This document shows positions 44,407 through 58,129 of a DNA stretch of 64,000 bases, one piece after another. The stretch is from Symsagittifera roscoffensis (Eukaryota; Xenacoelomorpha; Acoela; Convolutidae). A program made the position numbers and the translations under genes. The stretch covers positions 4,066,411 to 4,130,410 of the forward strand of contig NC_087064.1 in assembly GCF_963678635.1 (NCBI RefSeq). The letters run 5' to 3'. Each line of letters opens with the position of its first letter. Position 1 is the stretch's first letter. The notes beneath the pieces are model-generated. The model made no database searches, was not told the DNA's origin, and saw nothing but the letters and a program-made list of their open reading frames with translations.

Positions 44407-45946
44407 GCCACGGGTATTATTCGTTAAAAACGACCTTTTTACAACCTTAAAGTTTATAAAATTAATCAGATTGCATCCTTCTCAAAAACGATGAGCATTG
44501 TCGTCGCGGTGGGGAATTTTTGTCTTTGTGGATCAAATAGAAATAGGAAGTCGCTGAGGGGTTTCAGGTCATTTCAGACCAGACCAAAAACACTTAAGCG
44601 CCCATGAATATAAGTTGGTCAACTTAAATAATTAAAATCCGGGTTAGGCCTTCAGGCTAGTTGACTAAAAAAATGAAAAAAAATCATGTCCGGTATGTGA
44701 AAAGGCGCAGTTTCAAGTAGCATAAAATAACCCTTTTAAATTCTTGATCTGGTAATTATACAAAAGTACTCTTAAAACACATACCTCATATTTTGTCTCT
44801 AAATAACTAACGCGTCGTTGGAGGTTTTGTTGATTTGCAGACATTGCGATCAAATCAGCCGAGCGCCTCTGGAGCTAACGAACTATGATTTTGTTATCAT
44901 CAGTCAGATAATACCTGCTTCAATTGTTTTAAAAATGGATTCGTTTCAGACTTCAAAAATGGGCTGTTTCCTCTTTAAAGCTCATTTAGAGCCTAGCAAC
45001 AAAAAATTATAGCCCCACCACGCTGTAAGCTTTGTATTTTGGGGCTACAATTTCCTGTTGGGGGGGGGGGGGGTAATATGTGAAAACCCTGAAATTTTAA
45101 ATCAGGGTTCAGGGCGTAAGAAAAAGGAAGGACCCGAGGTTGTAATGTCCGAATTGACCAAACCAAGATAAAGAAAATGATTGATAGCACGTCGGTCAAT
45201 TAAACTACTGGCTTTGGCTTTGTTGGTCTTAGATAAAAACCAACTCGAACGAACAACTTGGGCAAGTTCAGCCCCAACTGGTCGATGATATAAATTATAG
45301 AAACAATTTAAATAATGAACTGAATTCAAACAAAAGATCATAAAATGCAAAAAAAAAAAAAAATTGCAATATTTGACATGATTTTAAAATTATTACAGTT
45401 TGCTGATAAAATGCTTTCAATGTTGTTGGTTCACGTTTTTTTAAAAAAATTTTTTTTGATCTACCCTTTAAAACATTTCGCAATTTCACATTAAATTATT
45501 CATATGGGCAGAAGCAGAAGCATTATGCCCAAACTGAGATTTTGAAATATGTTACACCTAATATGCAATTCACTGATATACATTTTCAACTTTGATTCAC
45601 TTGTAGCGTTTCGACAACAATTTAACACAAAACGTTCAATTTTTTGTTAATTCAGCTATACGAGCGTTATGCGAAATGACCAAACGGAAACTGGGCAAAT
45701 GTTCGAAACCTATTCAATAATCAGTGCTTTGATTGTGATATATTGCAATCTATGTGACAGTCAAATTGACTTTTGATCAAATGTAGGTTTTTATTAGTAA
45801 CACAGAAATATGACTTGATTGCATTTAACCTCGAATGTGATCGACGGAACTTCCCCATACATAACCAATAAACGATCACTCCTTAAAATGATTTATGGGA
45901 AAGATAGAGTTATTTTTTGATAACTTCTAATTAACCCAGAAAATAC

Positions 45947-46124
45947 GGATCTCTTTAACTATTTCACACCCTTTTGCAAAGAGGGGGGGGGGGGGGGGGG
46001 GGGGGTGATTCGCTACTAGGTACAAAATTCACATAAACTTAACCATTGAATTATTTCTTTATAGTGGTAGCAATTCGTTACTAGATACTAGATACCCTAG
46101 GGGGGAATATAGTTAAAAAGATCC
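45947..46124. mobile_element. GGATC-ended MITE with perfect 8-bp duplication and G23 run
   Basis: The ends are GGATCTCTTTAACTATTTCA and GGGGGGAATATAGTTAAAAAGATCC in part. GAAAATAC flanks both sides (45939-45946 and 46125-46132). It contains an uninterrupted run of 23 G (45983-46005). Confidence 0.88.
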
Positions 46125-46690
46125 GAAAATACTAACCTAGAAAACCCAGTTAATTTTATGCTTCGTTTTTTTTTGCAGTGAAAACTTTCTCAATTTTCAA
46201 GAAGGTTTGCACTTTTTTCAACTTATATCAGTTTAGAGAAATGATAAAAATTCGCAAAAAAAACTTTACTGACAGATTATTAAGGACACAAAAAGATAAA
46301 AAATGACGTGTAGTGTTGCTGCTTAAATAAATTCAGCAAAAAATTTGCCGTCTATATTCACAAGGAGAGACAAAAAACATATATAATAACAATTTCCTTC
46401 TAAGCGTCAACAGTCTAGTCTTATGGAGATCAGTAGAGAAAGAGGCATTATGCTCTAATTGCACCCGCAAAAGAAAATTTAGAAACCCAACTACAAGCTT
46501 TAAAAGCGCCTTAAAGTCAAAAATGGGCCTTAAAAGTAAAAAAAAAAACATACCTTTAGCGTCCGTCTAAAGTCTAAAAATTGATCAACTGATGGTGCCG
46601 TGTGAAAAAAGGCACCAGAAGTTTCAGTCAGGGTTAGTTTCAAATGAAATCAAAAGCCTTAAGTCAACGAGGATAATCGGTTGATGTGCA

Positions 46691-47271
46691 AAGATCACAG
46701 AATGTTCCGACCATTTTCATAGAAAGAAGAACTTTTTTAATTTTCTTCAAATTAGTGTCATTTTTAGTAGGTGGCGTGATTCAAGAACTATACGGTCGCG
46801 TTGTGAATTAGTGAACTAGGCATGATCAACAAAATTTGTTTTCAAAAAGTGAATCCCAAATAAAAAAAAATTAAAAAACTTTTTCATATTTTCTGTATTA
46901 AAACTTTTTGTTTATATAAGCGCAAAAAGAAATGTCCAAAACTAGTTTTGATGATAGAAAAGTTTAGTTTTGTGAGCCAAAAATTTTATTAAACAAAGTT
47001 AATTTCCACATAACTAAAGTTACTCAATCGCGTTTTTCGCTCGAAACTGAGATTTAAAAAATTTCAAACAAATTTTTCTCGACAATGCAAAATTTGTTGA
47101 AAATTTTCAAATGTCGTTTGAATCACGGCTTAAAGGGCTTTAATATGATTGATATATCATTCAATTCTCCCCGATGATTATTTGTGAAAGCTGATTTTGC
47201 ATGGAAAACAAAAGAAAGAAAAACTAAAACACACCCGAATACAGAATTCCTCCCCATTATGGGCGGAACAA
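46691..47271 (+). repeat. 580-bp interspersed family E, full-length copy
   Basis: It starts cacagaatgttccgaccatt and ends ccccattatgggcggaac. The two ends are imperfect inverted versions of GTTCCGAC...CCATTTT. It contains aatatgattgatatatcatt and gatgattatttgtgaaagct. Confidence 0.7.
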
Positions 47272-49044
47272 GCATCCATTTAAACTTCGTAAAAACGGTC
47301 TTAAAAACTGATTTTAAAAAGATACTTGTTTGCACTAAACTTTATGACTGATACTATTATAGCAGTCCAGTAAGAGTCCAATATGATTAAGTCAGGGTCG
47401 GATTGTAGGAAAAATTTGATCCACACCGATATTTTAAACACTTTAAATAAACTTTGGTGTTTCGAAACAAAAAAACGGCAATTTAAAACGCGCAATACAG
47501 ATAGTTCAATAAGTCAATAAGTTCATGAAAAGGTCGAAAAAATTATATTAACTTGCTGTTTTTAAATGCTCATCGCTGCATAGAGACACTAAGATTTTTT
47601 TTCACCTTTTATTTGTAATTTTATTCACCTTGTCCGATTGTTCTGAAAACTGCCAGGAGAACTATTTAAGCTTTCGAAAACATCTTTGGCATTCATAAGT
47701 AAACTTTTAACTACTCGTTACACCATATAATTTATTAGTTCAATTTTTAGTAAAAATTCAAGAATATCTACGCTCAAATTCAAGAATATCTAAATTTTTT
47801 GTAAATACTGAAAGTGGTCGAAATTTTATTTTTTTTTTACAAATTTTGTTCACTCAAAGCCAATTTTTTTTCACCGCTAACAGTTTTTGTCAAAGAGACA
47901 AAACTGGTTTTGTTAGAAGGGTTTGAAGAGTTCAAATTGGATTGCTTAAATATAAAATTCTTATATACTTCGCAAGTTTGATATGCATTACTCGCGTAAA
48001 ATGAGTTAATCCGAAATCAAATCATTCCATTTGTTCAAATGAAGGCAGCTCAGCCCATTCATTCACGTGTTCCTAAATTTTTCAAAACAAAAAGTAAAAT
48101 TTAAAATAAATTAAAACTTTAAAACAAAAACCTCCATCCTAACTATTCACAATGTTGGAGCATGTTCACAAACTTAAAAAAGTTAAATTACAGATAACAA
48201 TTTCAATAATGTATGCAAAACTTCATCGTTTGTTAAAATGATAATGATTTGGGTTTTTTTAACGCAATTTGCGGCACAAAGAAGAGCAACTTTTAGTTTT
48301 CAAACGATAAAATGAACAAAAATTTTCTTCACGTTTTTGTCGTTTTTTTTCCATCTGCTTGAGATTCATGGCTGAAATATTGACTTATGATGGAGGAAAG
48401 CGGCTTATATAATTTTTACCAATCTAACAAACAGAAAAATGTTGTTTTCAAGAAATTGTTTGCCCATTCACACAAAGCTCCTCAGAGATGTGTTGTCTGC
48501 CGAAGAATTCCCGTAAACATCGCAAAGAGACAAATAGTTTGAAATGTTTGACCTTTAAATGTTCATGGAAAAACTAAGGATATTAAATAGGTCCTCACAT
48601 AAACTTCTCTAATTTTTTAAAGTAACTAGAAAATTTGCTACACTCGTAGATAGAGTTTGACTAAATTTTCATCCAACTATTTAGTAAAAAACTAAAATCT
48701 GAGTTAATTTTTATTTTGTATCTTGACGTTGTTTTTAATCTTTTTTTTATGTTACGAGAAACTTATATCGGGTGCTAGCTGACTTCTTTTGTCCTGTGAA
48801 CACTTTAAAGTAAAAAACTCAAACTCATTGTATGATGAGCTTCGTTTGATAGGAAAAACGTCACAAAATAAATTATCTATTTTAGCTCGACTAATCCCAA
48901 GGTTGATCAAAACTTTAGCTATGAATCTCAAGCAGTTACAGGGAAGAAGACAAAACCGTGGGAAAAAGTTCGTCATGTAAACGGTTGAAAACTAAAGGTC
49001 ACAGTTTGCTACTTCGGTGTCTCTTGACTGACTGTACCTCATAG

Positions 49045-49400
49045 CAGGGGCGGATTTGGGGGAGGAGATCCCTCCTCAGGAATTCGACCCCCTCACCATC
49101 CAAAGGGTCCACCATTTGGTTTTATTTTATAATATGCATTTTTGGTGATCAATCATAAATTTTTTTAAAAGCGCCTTTAGCGCCAAATTATATTAATTTT
49201 GAGGGGGGAGCGCGCCGAAAAAACACAATTTGATTGTCAAAAATGTCCAAAAAATGCCTTAAATGCTTTTCTTTAATCAAAATGCGCCTACGGCGCAAAA
49301 ATTGGCCAAAACAGGGACTTTTTAGTGCTTTGTGACAGCTCAGAAAACCAATTTGGTCGACCTAAAAAAAAGGTCGTCAAAAGGTCGACTTAGAAAACGA
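49045..49400. mobile_element. GGCGGAT-family hAT-type element, right end unclear
   Basis: It starts CAGGGGCGGATTTGG and continues with aggaattcgaccccctcacc, caaagggtcc, gcgcctttagcgccaaatta and gcgcgccgaaaaaacac. The right terminus was not found, so the end is approximate. Confidence 0.6.
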
Positions 49401-49789
49401 GTAACCTCTGGAAATCAGAGTCTTTCAATGGAACCATCGTGTTAACGGTTGTGCCACGTTCACTTAACCCAAAAATAAAAAATATATCTAGAAGAGTTTC
49501 ACTGAATTTGAAGAGTTTCACTGAAGCTGATGCTGTAGATTTTCTTAAAGAACAATTTTTTTTCATGCATTTTAAATTGTTGATGGTAAATTCTAGTTAG
49601 TTGGGTAGAAGTTTCATTTCAGCCCAGCTTTTAGCTGTTTGAGCGACGTTTCAGGACTAACTCAATTTTTCACCACCGCTGTAGTGATGCATGGGCAAAA
49701 AATGAAGACATTTTAAATCAACAACCTTGAAAACGAAAAAAGAGTTGCGACTGTTGAGCAAGAATGACAAAAAAGACCAAAAACAGAAC

Positions 49790-50208
49790 TAAAGAAAAAC
49801 TTTTTTATTTTCGAATGTGTACGTTTTTTGGTGGTAAGATGAGAGAAAAAAAGAAACGCTTAAAAATTTAGCAGGTTAAACATAATCCTCTACTGGTTGT
49901 TTTCAAACAATAAGTATCAGAACAAATGAAAACAAAAAATCTAAAATTGTTTCTAATGCTTAGCAGATATTTGAAAATTTTTGGAAAAATATTTTTTGCC
50001 AAAGCGCTATATTAAATTTCCAGTTTTCTCGACACTGGGACAACTTGAAAAATTCATAATGTCGTTCGAAGCACGACTAAAATGGCTTCAATATGATATA
50101 TATATCTCTTGACATATAACAATGATCATTTGTGGCACCTTATTTTGCCAGGAAAAAAACTAAAATATACCCGAATACAAAGTTCCTCCCCATTTTTAAT
50201 AGTCAGAA
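49790..50208 (+). repeat. Family E copy, diverged
   Basis: It shares tgtcgttcgaagcacgact, tcaatatgatata, catttgtggcacc, attttgccaggaaaa and gttcctccccatttttaa with the family. The 5' end is approximate. Confidence 0.55.
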
Positions 50209-50849
50209 CTGTAACTCTTCAATTTTAGTGTAATTTGACAAGTCTCACCTGTTGTTATGGTAGTAATCCATCGCTTTTGAATCAAATAAACTAAAAGACA
50301 ACCTCGAGGTCAATAAAACATGGGGGGTCGGTCACAATTCGCCAGTTAATGGAAGTCAAAAAAAATTGTATCGATATCCTCCCTTTCTTCGTAAGCAGTT
50401 TGTTTTACTTATGTCAACCAACACAAAACAAAGATCTATATGACTTAATTACGAGCGCAGGTGTTCTTTTTACAAGTCCAAATACATCAGAAAAGAAGTG
50501 AACCGGGAAAAATAAAATTAATTTGATGTCAAAAAGAAACAGAAGTAACACAAAATTGGTGCTATTTCGTCTTAAAATGATACACAACACCCTTTTTGGT
50601 GCGTTATGGGAATAATGGAAAAGTTAAGGATATATTTGGTATTCAATCCTAAGGCAATGTGTGTAAGAGGTGAAAATTTGGTGCGATTGAAAAGATATTT
50701 CCAAATTTTTCTCCTTTTTTTCAAGATACAGCGGGAAATTTATTTACAATAGTAAGCTCTTGACATGTTGAAGCTCTGTTCCGAGTGGTTTCCACAATTT
50801 AGAGGAAATAAAATAGTGTAAAGGATAAAAATCTTCTTTTGATTTTACA

Positions 50850-50978
50850 GAAAGCTTCCCCAAAATCAGCCGAAGTGAACGGACAAGCAGCTTGTGACAG
50901 GTTAACAAGCAAAATAACTATTGCTCGGTCTGTTGACAAAAATGCCAAATTTGAAGATGAAAAGAAGCCAGAGATAAA
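50850..50978 (+). CDS. Candidate internal exon, unknown product (weak)
   Basis: TTTTGATTTTACAG precedes, and GTAAAAAC follows, an open phase-0 stretch coding 43 residues rich in charged and small residues (KASPKSAEVNGQ, RSVDKNAKFEDEKKPEIK). The frame otherwise reads on to a TAG at 51037-51039. Composition looks protein-like compared with surrounding AT-rich frames, but no family or partner exon was recognised. Confidence 0.25.
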
Positions 50979-52103
50979 GGTAAAAACACAGTATGGTAAA
51001 TTGGAAACATCATTGATTCAAAAAGGAATTCGAGCATAGCAAGCATGAAGGAAATTACAATTTGTTTTATTTTGTTGCAGTCAGATTAAAGAGTTTTGCG
51101 TCGATTGGTTCATTCAAATCCCAAAACAGTCGACACTTTGACAAATCGGAACGATTATCAAAGAAAAAATATTAGTAGTTCAAATGTTTTTTTTTCGCTG
51201 TTATCATTTTATGTCTTGTTAAAATGAAAAACGATTCAAAGCAAACAAAACGGAACTAAAAGTTGCAAAAATGAGAGTGCAAACATTTTTGTGACAATAA
51301 AAGAGTTTTCGTTATTTTTCACCAGGGAATAATGCCAATTAAAAAAATTCATTTCTTTTTCTTTGAGTGACAGTTTTTTCTTTTGAAACCTCCACAATCA
51401 GCAGAGCATTCAACTGTGAATAAACATAAGTTCGCATTCTCAAAATGTGACACCAAAAAATTCACGGTTAAAAAATTAACTGAAGAATACGTTTTTGAAG
51501 CTCGAAACAGATACATATTCGAGTATATTGAATTTGGGGGATGAAACTGTGGTCATTATCTATTCTGGCTATCTTCATTCCAAAACTGTGAACCCGCTTT
51601 TGAATTCTTTGTAACTTATTTTGACTGAAACTATAAATCTGAATCTGTAGCTGACTTTGCATTTTCTAACAACAATTCATTCGAGTCAAAATAATTGAAA
51701 CGTCAAATTTGATTTAGAATCGGGGATGCTCAAAAAGCATAGTTGCAAGGTTTCAGCATAATCAGCCCAGTAGAATCGAAAATGTTTCTGTTGCCAACTT
51801 TACAGATGTCTGAAGAAATGCTTATTAATTATTTGTTAAAATTGTTGGTTATTTTTTCCGATACATGTTTCTAGAGAACAGCTAGACACTAGTTCGTTGA
51901 AAATTTAAACGAATAATTTGGCAACATACAATTTTATAATTATCCGTTTGCTGCACATTCAAAGCATTGTTAAACAAAAAAAGCCCTAGTTTTAGATGAA
52001 AACAATTCAAAACAGGCAAGAAAAATTAAAAAAAAGCGGGATGAATATTTTTTTCATGAAACTACAGGTTGCGAGGAAAACAAAGGGTGCACAAAGATGA
52101 ACT

Positions 52104-52448
52104 CAGGGGCGGATGAACCCCTGCCAACCCAAAGGGTCCCCCCTTTGGTACTTTTTAAGAAATCCATTTTTGGCCGACCGACCCTAAAAGTTTTCTAAAG
52201 GCGCCTTTGGCGCCAATATATACTAATTTTGAGGGGGAGCCCGCGCCAAAAAAATGCGTTTTTCTTGTCAAAATTTTCCAAAAAGTGCCCAAAAACGGCT
52301 TTTTTTAACTGTTTTTTCAAAAAAATTGCCTGCGGCGCAGAAAGTTTGGCCAAAACAGGGTCTTTTTACTGCTTTGGGAGAGCTCGGAACGTCAATCTGA
52401 TCAACCTAAAAAAAAAGTCGTCAAAATTTTTGAAAATCTGCCCCCCTG
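52104..52448. mobile_element. GGCGGAT-family hAT-type element
   Basis: It starts CAGGGGCGGATGAACCCC, with part of the usual left end deleted, and ends gaaaatctgcccccctg. It shares the ccaacccaaagggtccccc and cgcctttggcgccaatatat blocks. No matching flank duplication was seen. Confidence 0.7.
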
Positions 52449-53636
52449 CTTCAGTTCCCCTTCATTTCTATAATAATTTCCCTTCCCCTCCGAGACAAAT
52501 CAAACCTAACTTTAAATCAGAAGGTGATCCTAACTTTAGAGGAAAACTTGACCAAATAAATTGTGAGAGAAAATGATTTTACCCCGTTTTAATAATTTTA
52601 AACCACTTTTTAAAATGATCCACGCAAACCACCGTAATCCATGCAACCCTAAAGTTTTCCCGCTATACCAAACTGATATTTCTTGGACTGCAAAACTGCT
52701 TCTCAGTTTAACTAGGAGTACGTTAGCACAGCTCAGATCCAGCTACTTTCTCTTTTTCAATACCTATCTAAAAAGGAAAGATCTTAACGTCCTTTCGAAT
52801 GAACACCACAAAAACACAGCTATCATCGGGTAACGAAGGAAAAGTAGGGGGCTGCAAATACTGTCAAATATGCAAAAAACTTGACACTAAATAAGCAACT
52901 GAAATTGGTCAGAGAAAGTAGAGCCAAAAAGTGTTCGAAAAAATACTTTGTGCCAAGGAGTGATTTTCAAGACCAAACGCAACAAAGCAACAATGCAAAA
53001 CCAATGAGGAGATAAAAACAAAATTTTTAACTTGAACAAATTTTTCGTCATCTCTCAATTCAGAACCTGATTTTAATTTCTCGTTTTGAGCAATTTATGA
53101 CCGATTTTCATCGACACCTAAATAACTGGAATTTTCAACGCGGCTTCGGTTATTTTCAACTCATTTCAGTGACCTAAAATCAAACACATCCCTGATAGAT
53201 GTTCCGAACTGATAATGATGAGCAAAATTTATTAAAAAAAAATTTTTGAGTCATACTGAATTTTGCAATTTTTGCGGTCTAAACTTGCCTTTTTTTCCAA
53301 AGACGGGCAATTGAATTAGATGAAAACTGTAAGATAGATCGGTGACTAAAAATTGAATAAAATTAAAATTGTAATTAAACTTAACCCATCTGATTTGTCT
53401 AACAGTCTGAAAACGAAACACATTCCAACCAGTTTTTCTCGACGCGAAAGGTTTTTTTTTAGAATGCCAATCATGGCCAATAAGCCTTTAATATGATACA
53501 ACAATGACCCCCTGGGAGCTTTTTGAGCTAGTCAAAATTGACAGGGAAAAACCGACCTTACTCCGTAGTTCCTTCCCCTTATTCGAGTGGCCACAACAAT
53601 AAGTAACTGTTTTAAAAGTATAAATTAAATTTGCTT

Positions 53637-53730
53637 GGTACTAAGTTAACATCCTCCACCCTAACGTGAATTAGAGATTATCCGTTATATTCCAAATTAT
53701 ATATTGGGGAGGAAGATTTTAACTTGGTCT
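53637..53730. mobile_element. CCAAGTTAACATCC-type foldback element
   Basis: ggtactaagttaacatcctc on the left is the inverse of gaggaagattttaacttggt on the right, about 95 bp apart. It is a relative of the elements at 61175-61276 and 63455-63646. Confidence 0.6.
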
Positions 53731-53880
53731 AGATCCATTACTTGAAAAGGGTCTTTTCGATTATAACCCCCCCCAAATGATGAACAATGAAATCCCACCC
53801 TCTCGTAGCAATATCGATACAGTTTTTTTGACGAAAATTTTTATCTCGACTTTTCATCATTTAGGGCGTGGGTGGGGGGA

Positions 53881-54324
53881 CAGGGGCGGATCTAGGATTT
53901 TCTCGAGGGGGGGGGGGGGGGCGATTTTCAAAAAAAAATCGAAATTAATGTCAACCTTTTTTTAGGTCGACCAAATTGATTTTCTGAGCTCTCTTAAATC
54001 ACTATAAATACCCCATTTCGACCAAATTTTGTGCGCCGCAGGTAAGTTTAAAAAAAAACAGGCCAAAAAGGCAGTTTTAGGCATTTTTTTTAAACTTTGA
54101 CTAAAAATCGCGTTTTTTCGGTGCGCGCTCCCCGCTCAAAAACTAGTTTATATTAGCGCCAAAGGCGCCTTTAGAAAAATTTCAGGGTACCGCACCAAAA
54201 ATAAATATCTCAAAATAGTACAAAGGGGGACCCTTTGGGTCGGCAGGGGGTCAAATCCCTGAGGGGATGGGAAAGGGCGTCCGCCCCTCCCACCCCCCCC
54301 CCCCCCCCCCTAAATCCGCTACTG
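53881..54324. mobile_element. hAT-type MITE, CAGGGGCGGAT/CAGTAGCGGAT ends
   Basis: It starts CAGGGGCGGATCTAGG and ends CCTAAATCCGCTACTG. The flanks TGGGGGGA and TGCGGGGA match at 7 of 8 bases. Long G and C runs sit just inside the two ends. It shares ctgagctctc and gcgcgctcccc blocks with the other copies. Confidence 0.82.
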
Positions 54325-55407
54325 TGCGGGGAATAACCAAAAATACTCCTTGAAAAGGCTCAATACGGCGTTCGGAAAGTATAAGGATTCGCGTTCTGGT
54401 TCGTTTTTTTTTTCAAAATGCAAATCTAATGTAAATTTAACTTCCGACCAATTGTTTCCTAAGAATATTAACCATAATTCAACTCCTTACTTACGTGCTG
54501 CCATTCTCAATGTATCCATAACAAAAAAGTAATTGAACAATAACTAAAAATTAGGCCGATAGAAGCGCTACTGCTTTTGCAGCAAGGAAACAAGGATAGC
54601 TTTTTAAAAAAGGTATTGTGTTTCGTTTCGTAAATTTAAACTTTAAAATATTGTCAAAAGCGAGCTACTTTGGGTAATTCAAGTAGCTCAATGAAGAATT
54701 AAGGATACGCTTTTCAGATATGTTTCACTTAAATCGAAAACGAATTCGTGGGGCGGGGAAAAAAACAATTAGAGCGTGTTGCAATCTTAAATATTTTCCT
54801 TAAATTAAATATACTGCTATAAAACCAACTGGCAAAAAGAGAAGAAATACAGTGTGTTCGCTGCTTTGATCTTTTGAGGCGGTGCTTTATCCCCTTTAGT
54901 TCCGGCTGGCTCCTTTTGGAAAATTTTGAACTGGAAATAAAGACCAGTTTTTGACTGCCACTTTGCGGATGAATTAAATATAACAAGACCAGGTGTTTTT
55001 TGAGCTCGCGATTCCAATTTGGATCCGATTTTTTGACAAGTTTTTTTCACCTTTCTATTGCATTTTTAAGTCTTTTCTAACAGTTTTTGAACAAAAGCAA
55101 AAAAAATAAACCAAAAACGTGAAATTACAACAAACACGTGAAAAAGCGTGAAATTACTACTTATAAGTCTTTTTTATAGTCATTATAATTTCAGATTTTT
55201 TCTCATTTCTATCATACACTAATAATTAAATACTGATTGGAAAAAGTTTCCTTTGTTTGAGAGGTTTTGTCGTCAAAAATTTTATAAACAGGAAACGTTG
55301 CTTTGTTTGAACCAGTTTTAATGGCGCCTTTGAATAAAAAACACCTAGAACGTTTAGTTTTTGTTTGTTTTTAACTGATTCTTCAAAACCTTCTCAAATA
55401 TTTTTAA

Positions 55408-55772
55408 TGAGCTCGGATTACGCAGGTGACAAGACAAGACAAGACAATCTAGGGTTTTCTCGAAAGATGAGAAACATAAAAAAGGTCCACAAAACATATT
55501 TTCTTGACTGTTTTGAAATGCCTGAAAAACGCCAACTGAACATTTTCGAAATAGTAAGCGTGATCCCAAATGTACCAAGATTCAGTTGTGCCAAAATGAA
55601 AATCGGTCACATTTGCACCAAAAATTTTAAATTTCGATTTATGATTGGTCGAATCGTGAGCCAACAAATTATTACATTAAATTTCTACTGTTCAAACTGC
55701 GTAAAATTAACCAGCCGAATAGTGACCGCCACAGTGGCACCAACGCATTGTGAGCTTGCCACCATTGGGTAG
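55408..55772 (+). CDS. Uncharacterised open frame, 121 codons (weak)
   Basis: An ATG at 55408 opens a frame to TAG at 55770-55772. It is basic and has six cysteines, including CTKNFKFRF and FYCSNCVKL. No domain is recognised, and a frame of this length is close to what chance gives in 64 kb of AT-rich sequence. A convergent 73-codon frame at 55777-55998 (-) begins with a signal-peptide-like stretch (HFLISLICLSAGIHP), but is equally unsupported. Confidence 0.2.
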
Positions 55773-58129
55773 TATTCTAAACAAAAGTTGGAACCCACAA
55801 GCCCTCGGCGACCTTAAACCGAGGTTGTCGGCTTGGTAGTCTTGGGTCAATTGAACAGTTTTTGGTTCTACCGCTACAGATTTTTTTGGTACAAACGGGA
55901 CTGACTTTTTGTGGTACTGGGTGAATACCCGCCGATAAACAAATCAATGAAATAAGGAAATGTCTCAAGTTTTCAGAAACGTAACAAACACGGTTCAAAT
56001 ACCTTAAAAACAGGATAGATTTTTAATCCCCTGTCAAAATTATTCTGCAACCCACAACCTAAATTGACAAAGTTAAAGTTGAGAGAAAGAATGCCAAGAG
56101 AACAAACTTGAACATCAGGAAAATTGACTTTTCTCAAGGGACAGAATATCAATTGAGTTCTAAAGACAATTTGAAGCGAGATAATTCGATGCAAATTGTG
56201 GAAAACGCGCTGCCTTCAAAAAAGTAGCGTGTCACAATGTTGAATACCCGGATAGCCGAAAAATTTTTGCTCTCGCGTAGCCGAAAAATCTATCGAAAAG
56301 TAGCGAAAAATACTTCAATATTATTCAGCATGTACGGCATTGCCAAATAGCGATCTTTGATTTGCTGCTGATACATTGACACGAATGGTTTTGAGCGCGT
56401 TAATCAGTGTTTGCCATTTTTAGTCTCAGTTTCCTCCCTTCATTTTCGTCTGATAGGAAGCAAAAAAAATCTGCTATCCGGGTATTCGGCTTTGTGGGTA
56501 CAAACCCTCAATTTTAAATCTTTGATTTTGAATGTATCGAATTAGGTTTTACTAAACCTAGATTTTGGTGCGAGGTAAATAAGACGACAAGACATTAAGA
56601 CGAAATGACATTTGGACAAGTGAGAGCTAAAACATGTAAATAAAACCGTTCGAAGTTCAGCAATTTCTCAGAACTACAATCGGAGAGTTTGCATGTAGCC
56701 TCGTCTTAAAGATCCACTAAAAGTGGTTGTCGTATTAACAACTGTCGTCTTATTCGCCAGACGTCCTACAATGTGATTGATTCTGACGATAAAAAAAAAC
56801 GACAATTACGTCATCTAATCTAACAGAAGTTTAATTTGCTGCATGTGATAAGACAACTTTTGCGGGTGTTTGTAAAACCGAACGGCGTTAAGCCGACTTG
56901 GTATAATTTAAAATAAATTCGACTATGGTTAGCAATATCGAACCCCGTTGTCAAAGGGGGTTATTAAATCTGGCCAAATCTATGGCATGGAGTTGTAGAC
57001 AGTTACCAAAAGGGTGATTTTTAAAAGAGATCTGTTTAAATTAAGTAGATCCGGAATACTAAATTATAATTTGAAAAATCGACCTTTATTTTTTTCGGTT
57101 GATTGAGCTGGAATTAAGAATACGACGGTGTTATGAAATCTAATAAATAGATAATAGGTTCTTCTATGGACTAAGACGCCATTCATAATCCGATCCGCAG
57201 GTGCGTTCGCTTGCTGACATATTCTTTTATAGATTTTTAAAAGTAAAGTATGCATAATCGTACAAGCATACATTTCGAAAATTTAGTTTGAGAAAATTCA
57301 AATTGCTATAAATTTTATTTTTCTAAAACGTTAAAAATTTAAAACAAATTGAAATTTATAGTAATTTGAAGTTTGTGGGAAATGCATGATCAAGGGGATT
57401 AAAAACTTTACAAAAAAGATGTATGCTATATGAGACGTCGTCTAGTTAACAAGAGTAAAAAAAATACGAAGCATGTGACAAACGTCATTAAAATCAGAGC
57501 TCGACCGGAACGAAAACCCAAAAAGTTCACTTTCAGGATGGCTACTGAAAAAAGATATACGTTATGCGATGTATGCTTAGTGGAAGAGCACCTGTTCATT
57601 TAATGCTTCAATCTGAGCTCGCTTCAAAAGAGGACGTTTGGTTTTATCGTCTGTGCGCCGCCCAAGACATCGATTTGAAATTAATGGAGCGCATATTTCC
57701 TGCGATCAATTCATAAGACATGGCGAACCTGGGCGGGCTTAGCTTTTTTTATGAGGATTTAAAAAATGTTTGACCGAACAGATTTGTAGGACCTAAATTA
57801 ACATACCCTCAATACGCCCCCTCCCCCAAACTCTTTCAGTAGGGATGTTAGCTTGGTTCCGAGTTGGAGTTTTTCTGAGTCTTCATTTTGACACGTTTCT
57901 TTTAGATAATCCCTGAATTTTAATAATCCCTGGTAATAACTTAAGGTGGCCAAAGGACTCGAATTACTGAGGCCTCAAATCCGCCTATTGATTAATACCA
58001 TTTTTGTCAAACCGTGGCAGTTCAAACTCTTCTTTGTCCTTTCAACTAAGCAAAAAAATCTTGTTTACAACTCCGCCGACCAATTTTTTATTTGACCGCT
58101 AACCGCCCCCTCCCCCTAGAGTAACTAGT

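Noticed and set aside
57561-57713. 50-codon plus-strand frame with protein-like composition (KEDVWFYRLCAAQDIDLKL).
   Set aside because: The nearby good acceptor (57536) is in a frame closed by TGA before this ORF. No donor, poly(A) signal or homology was found, so it was left out.
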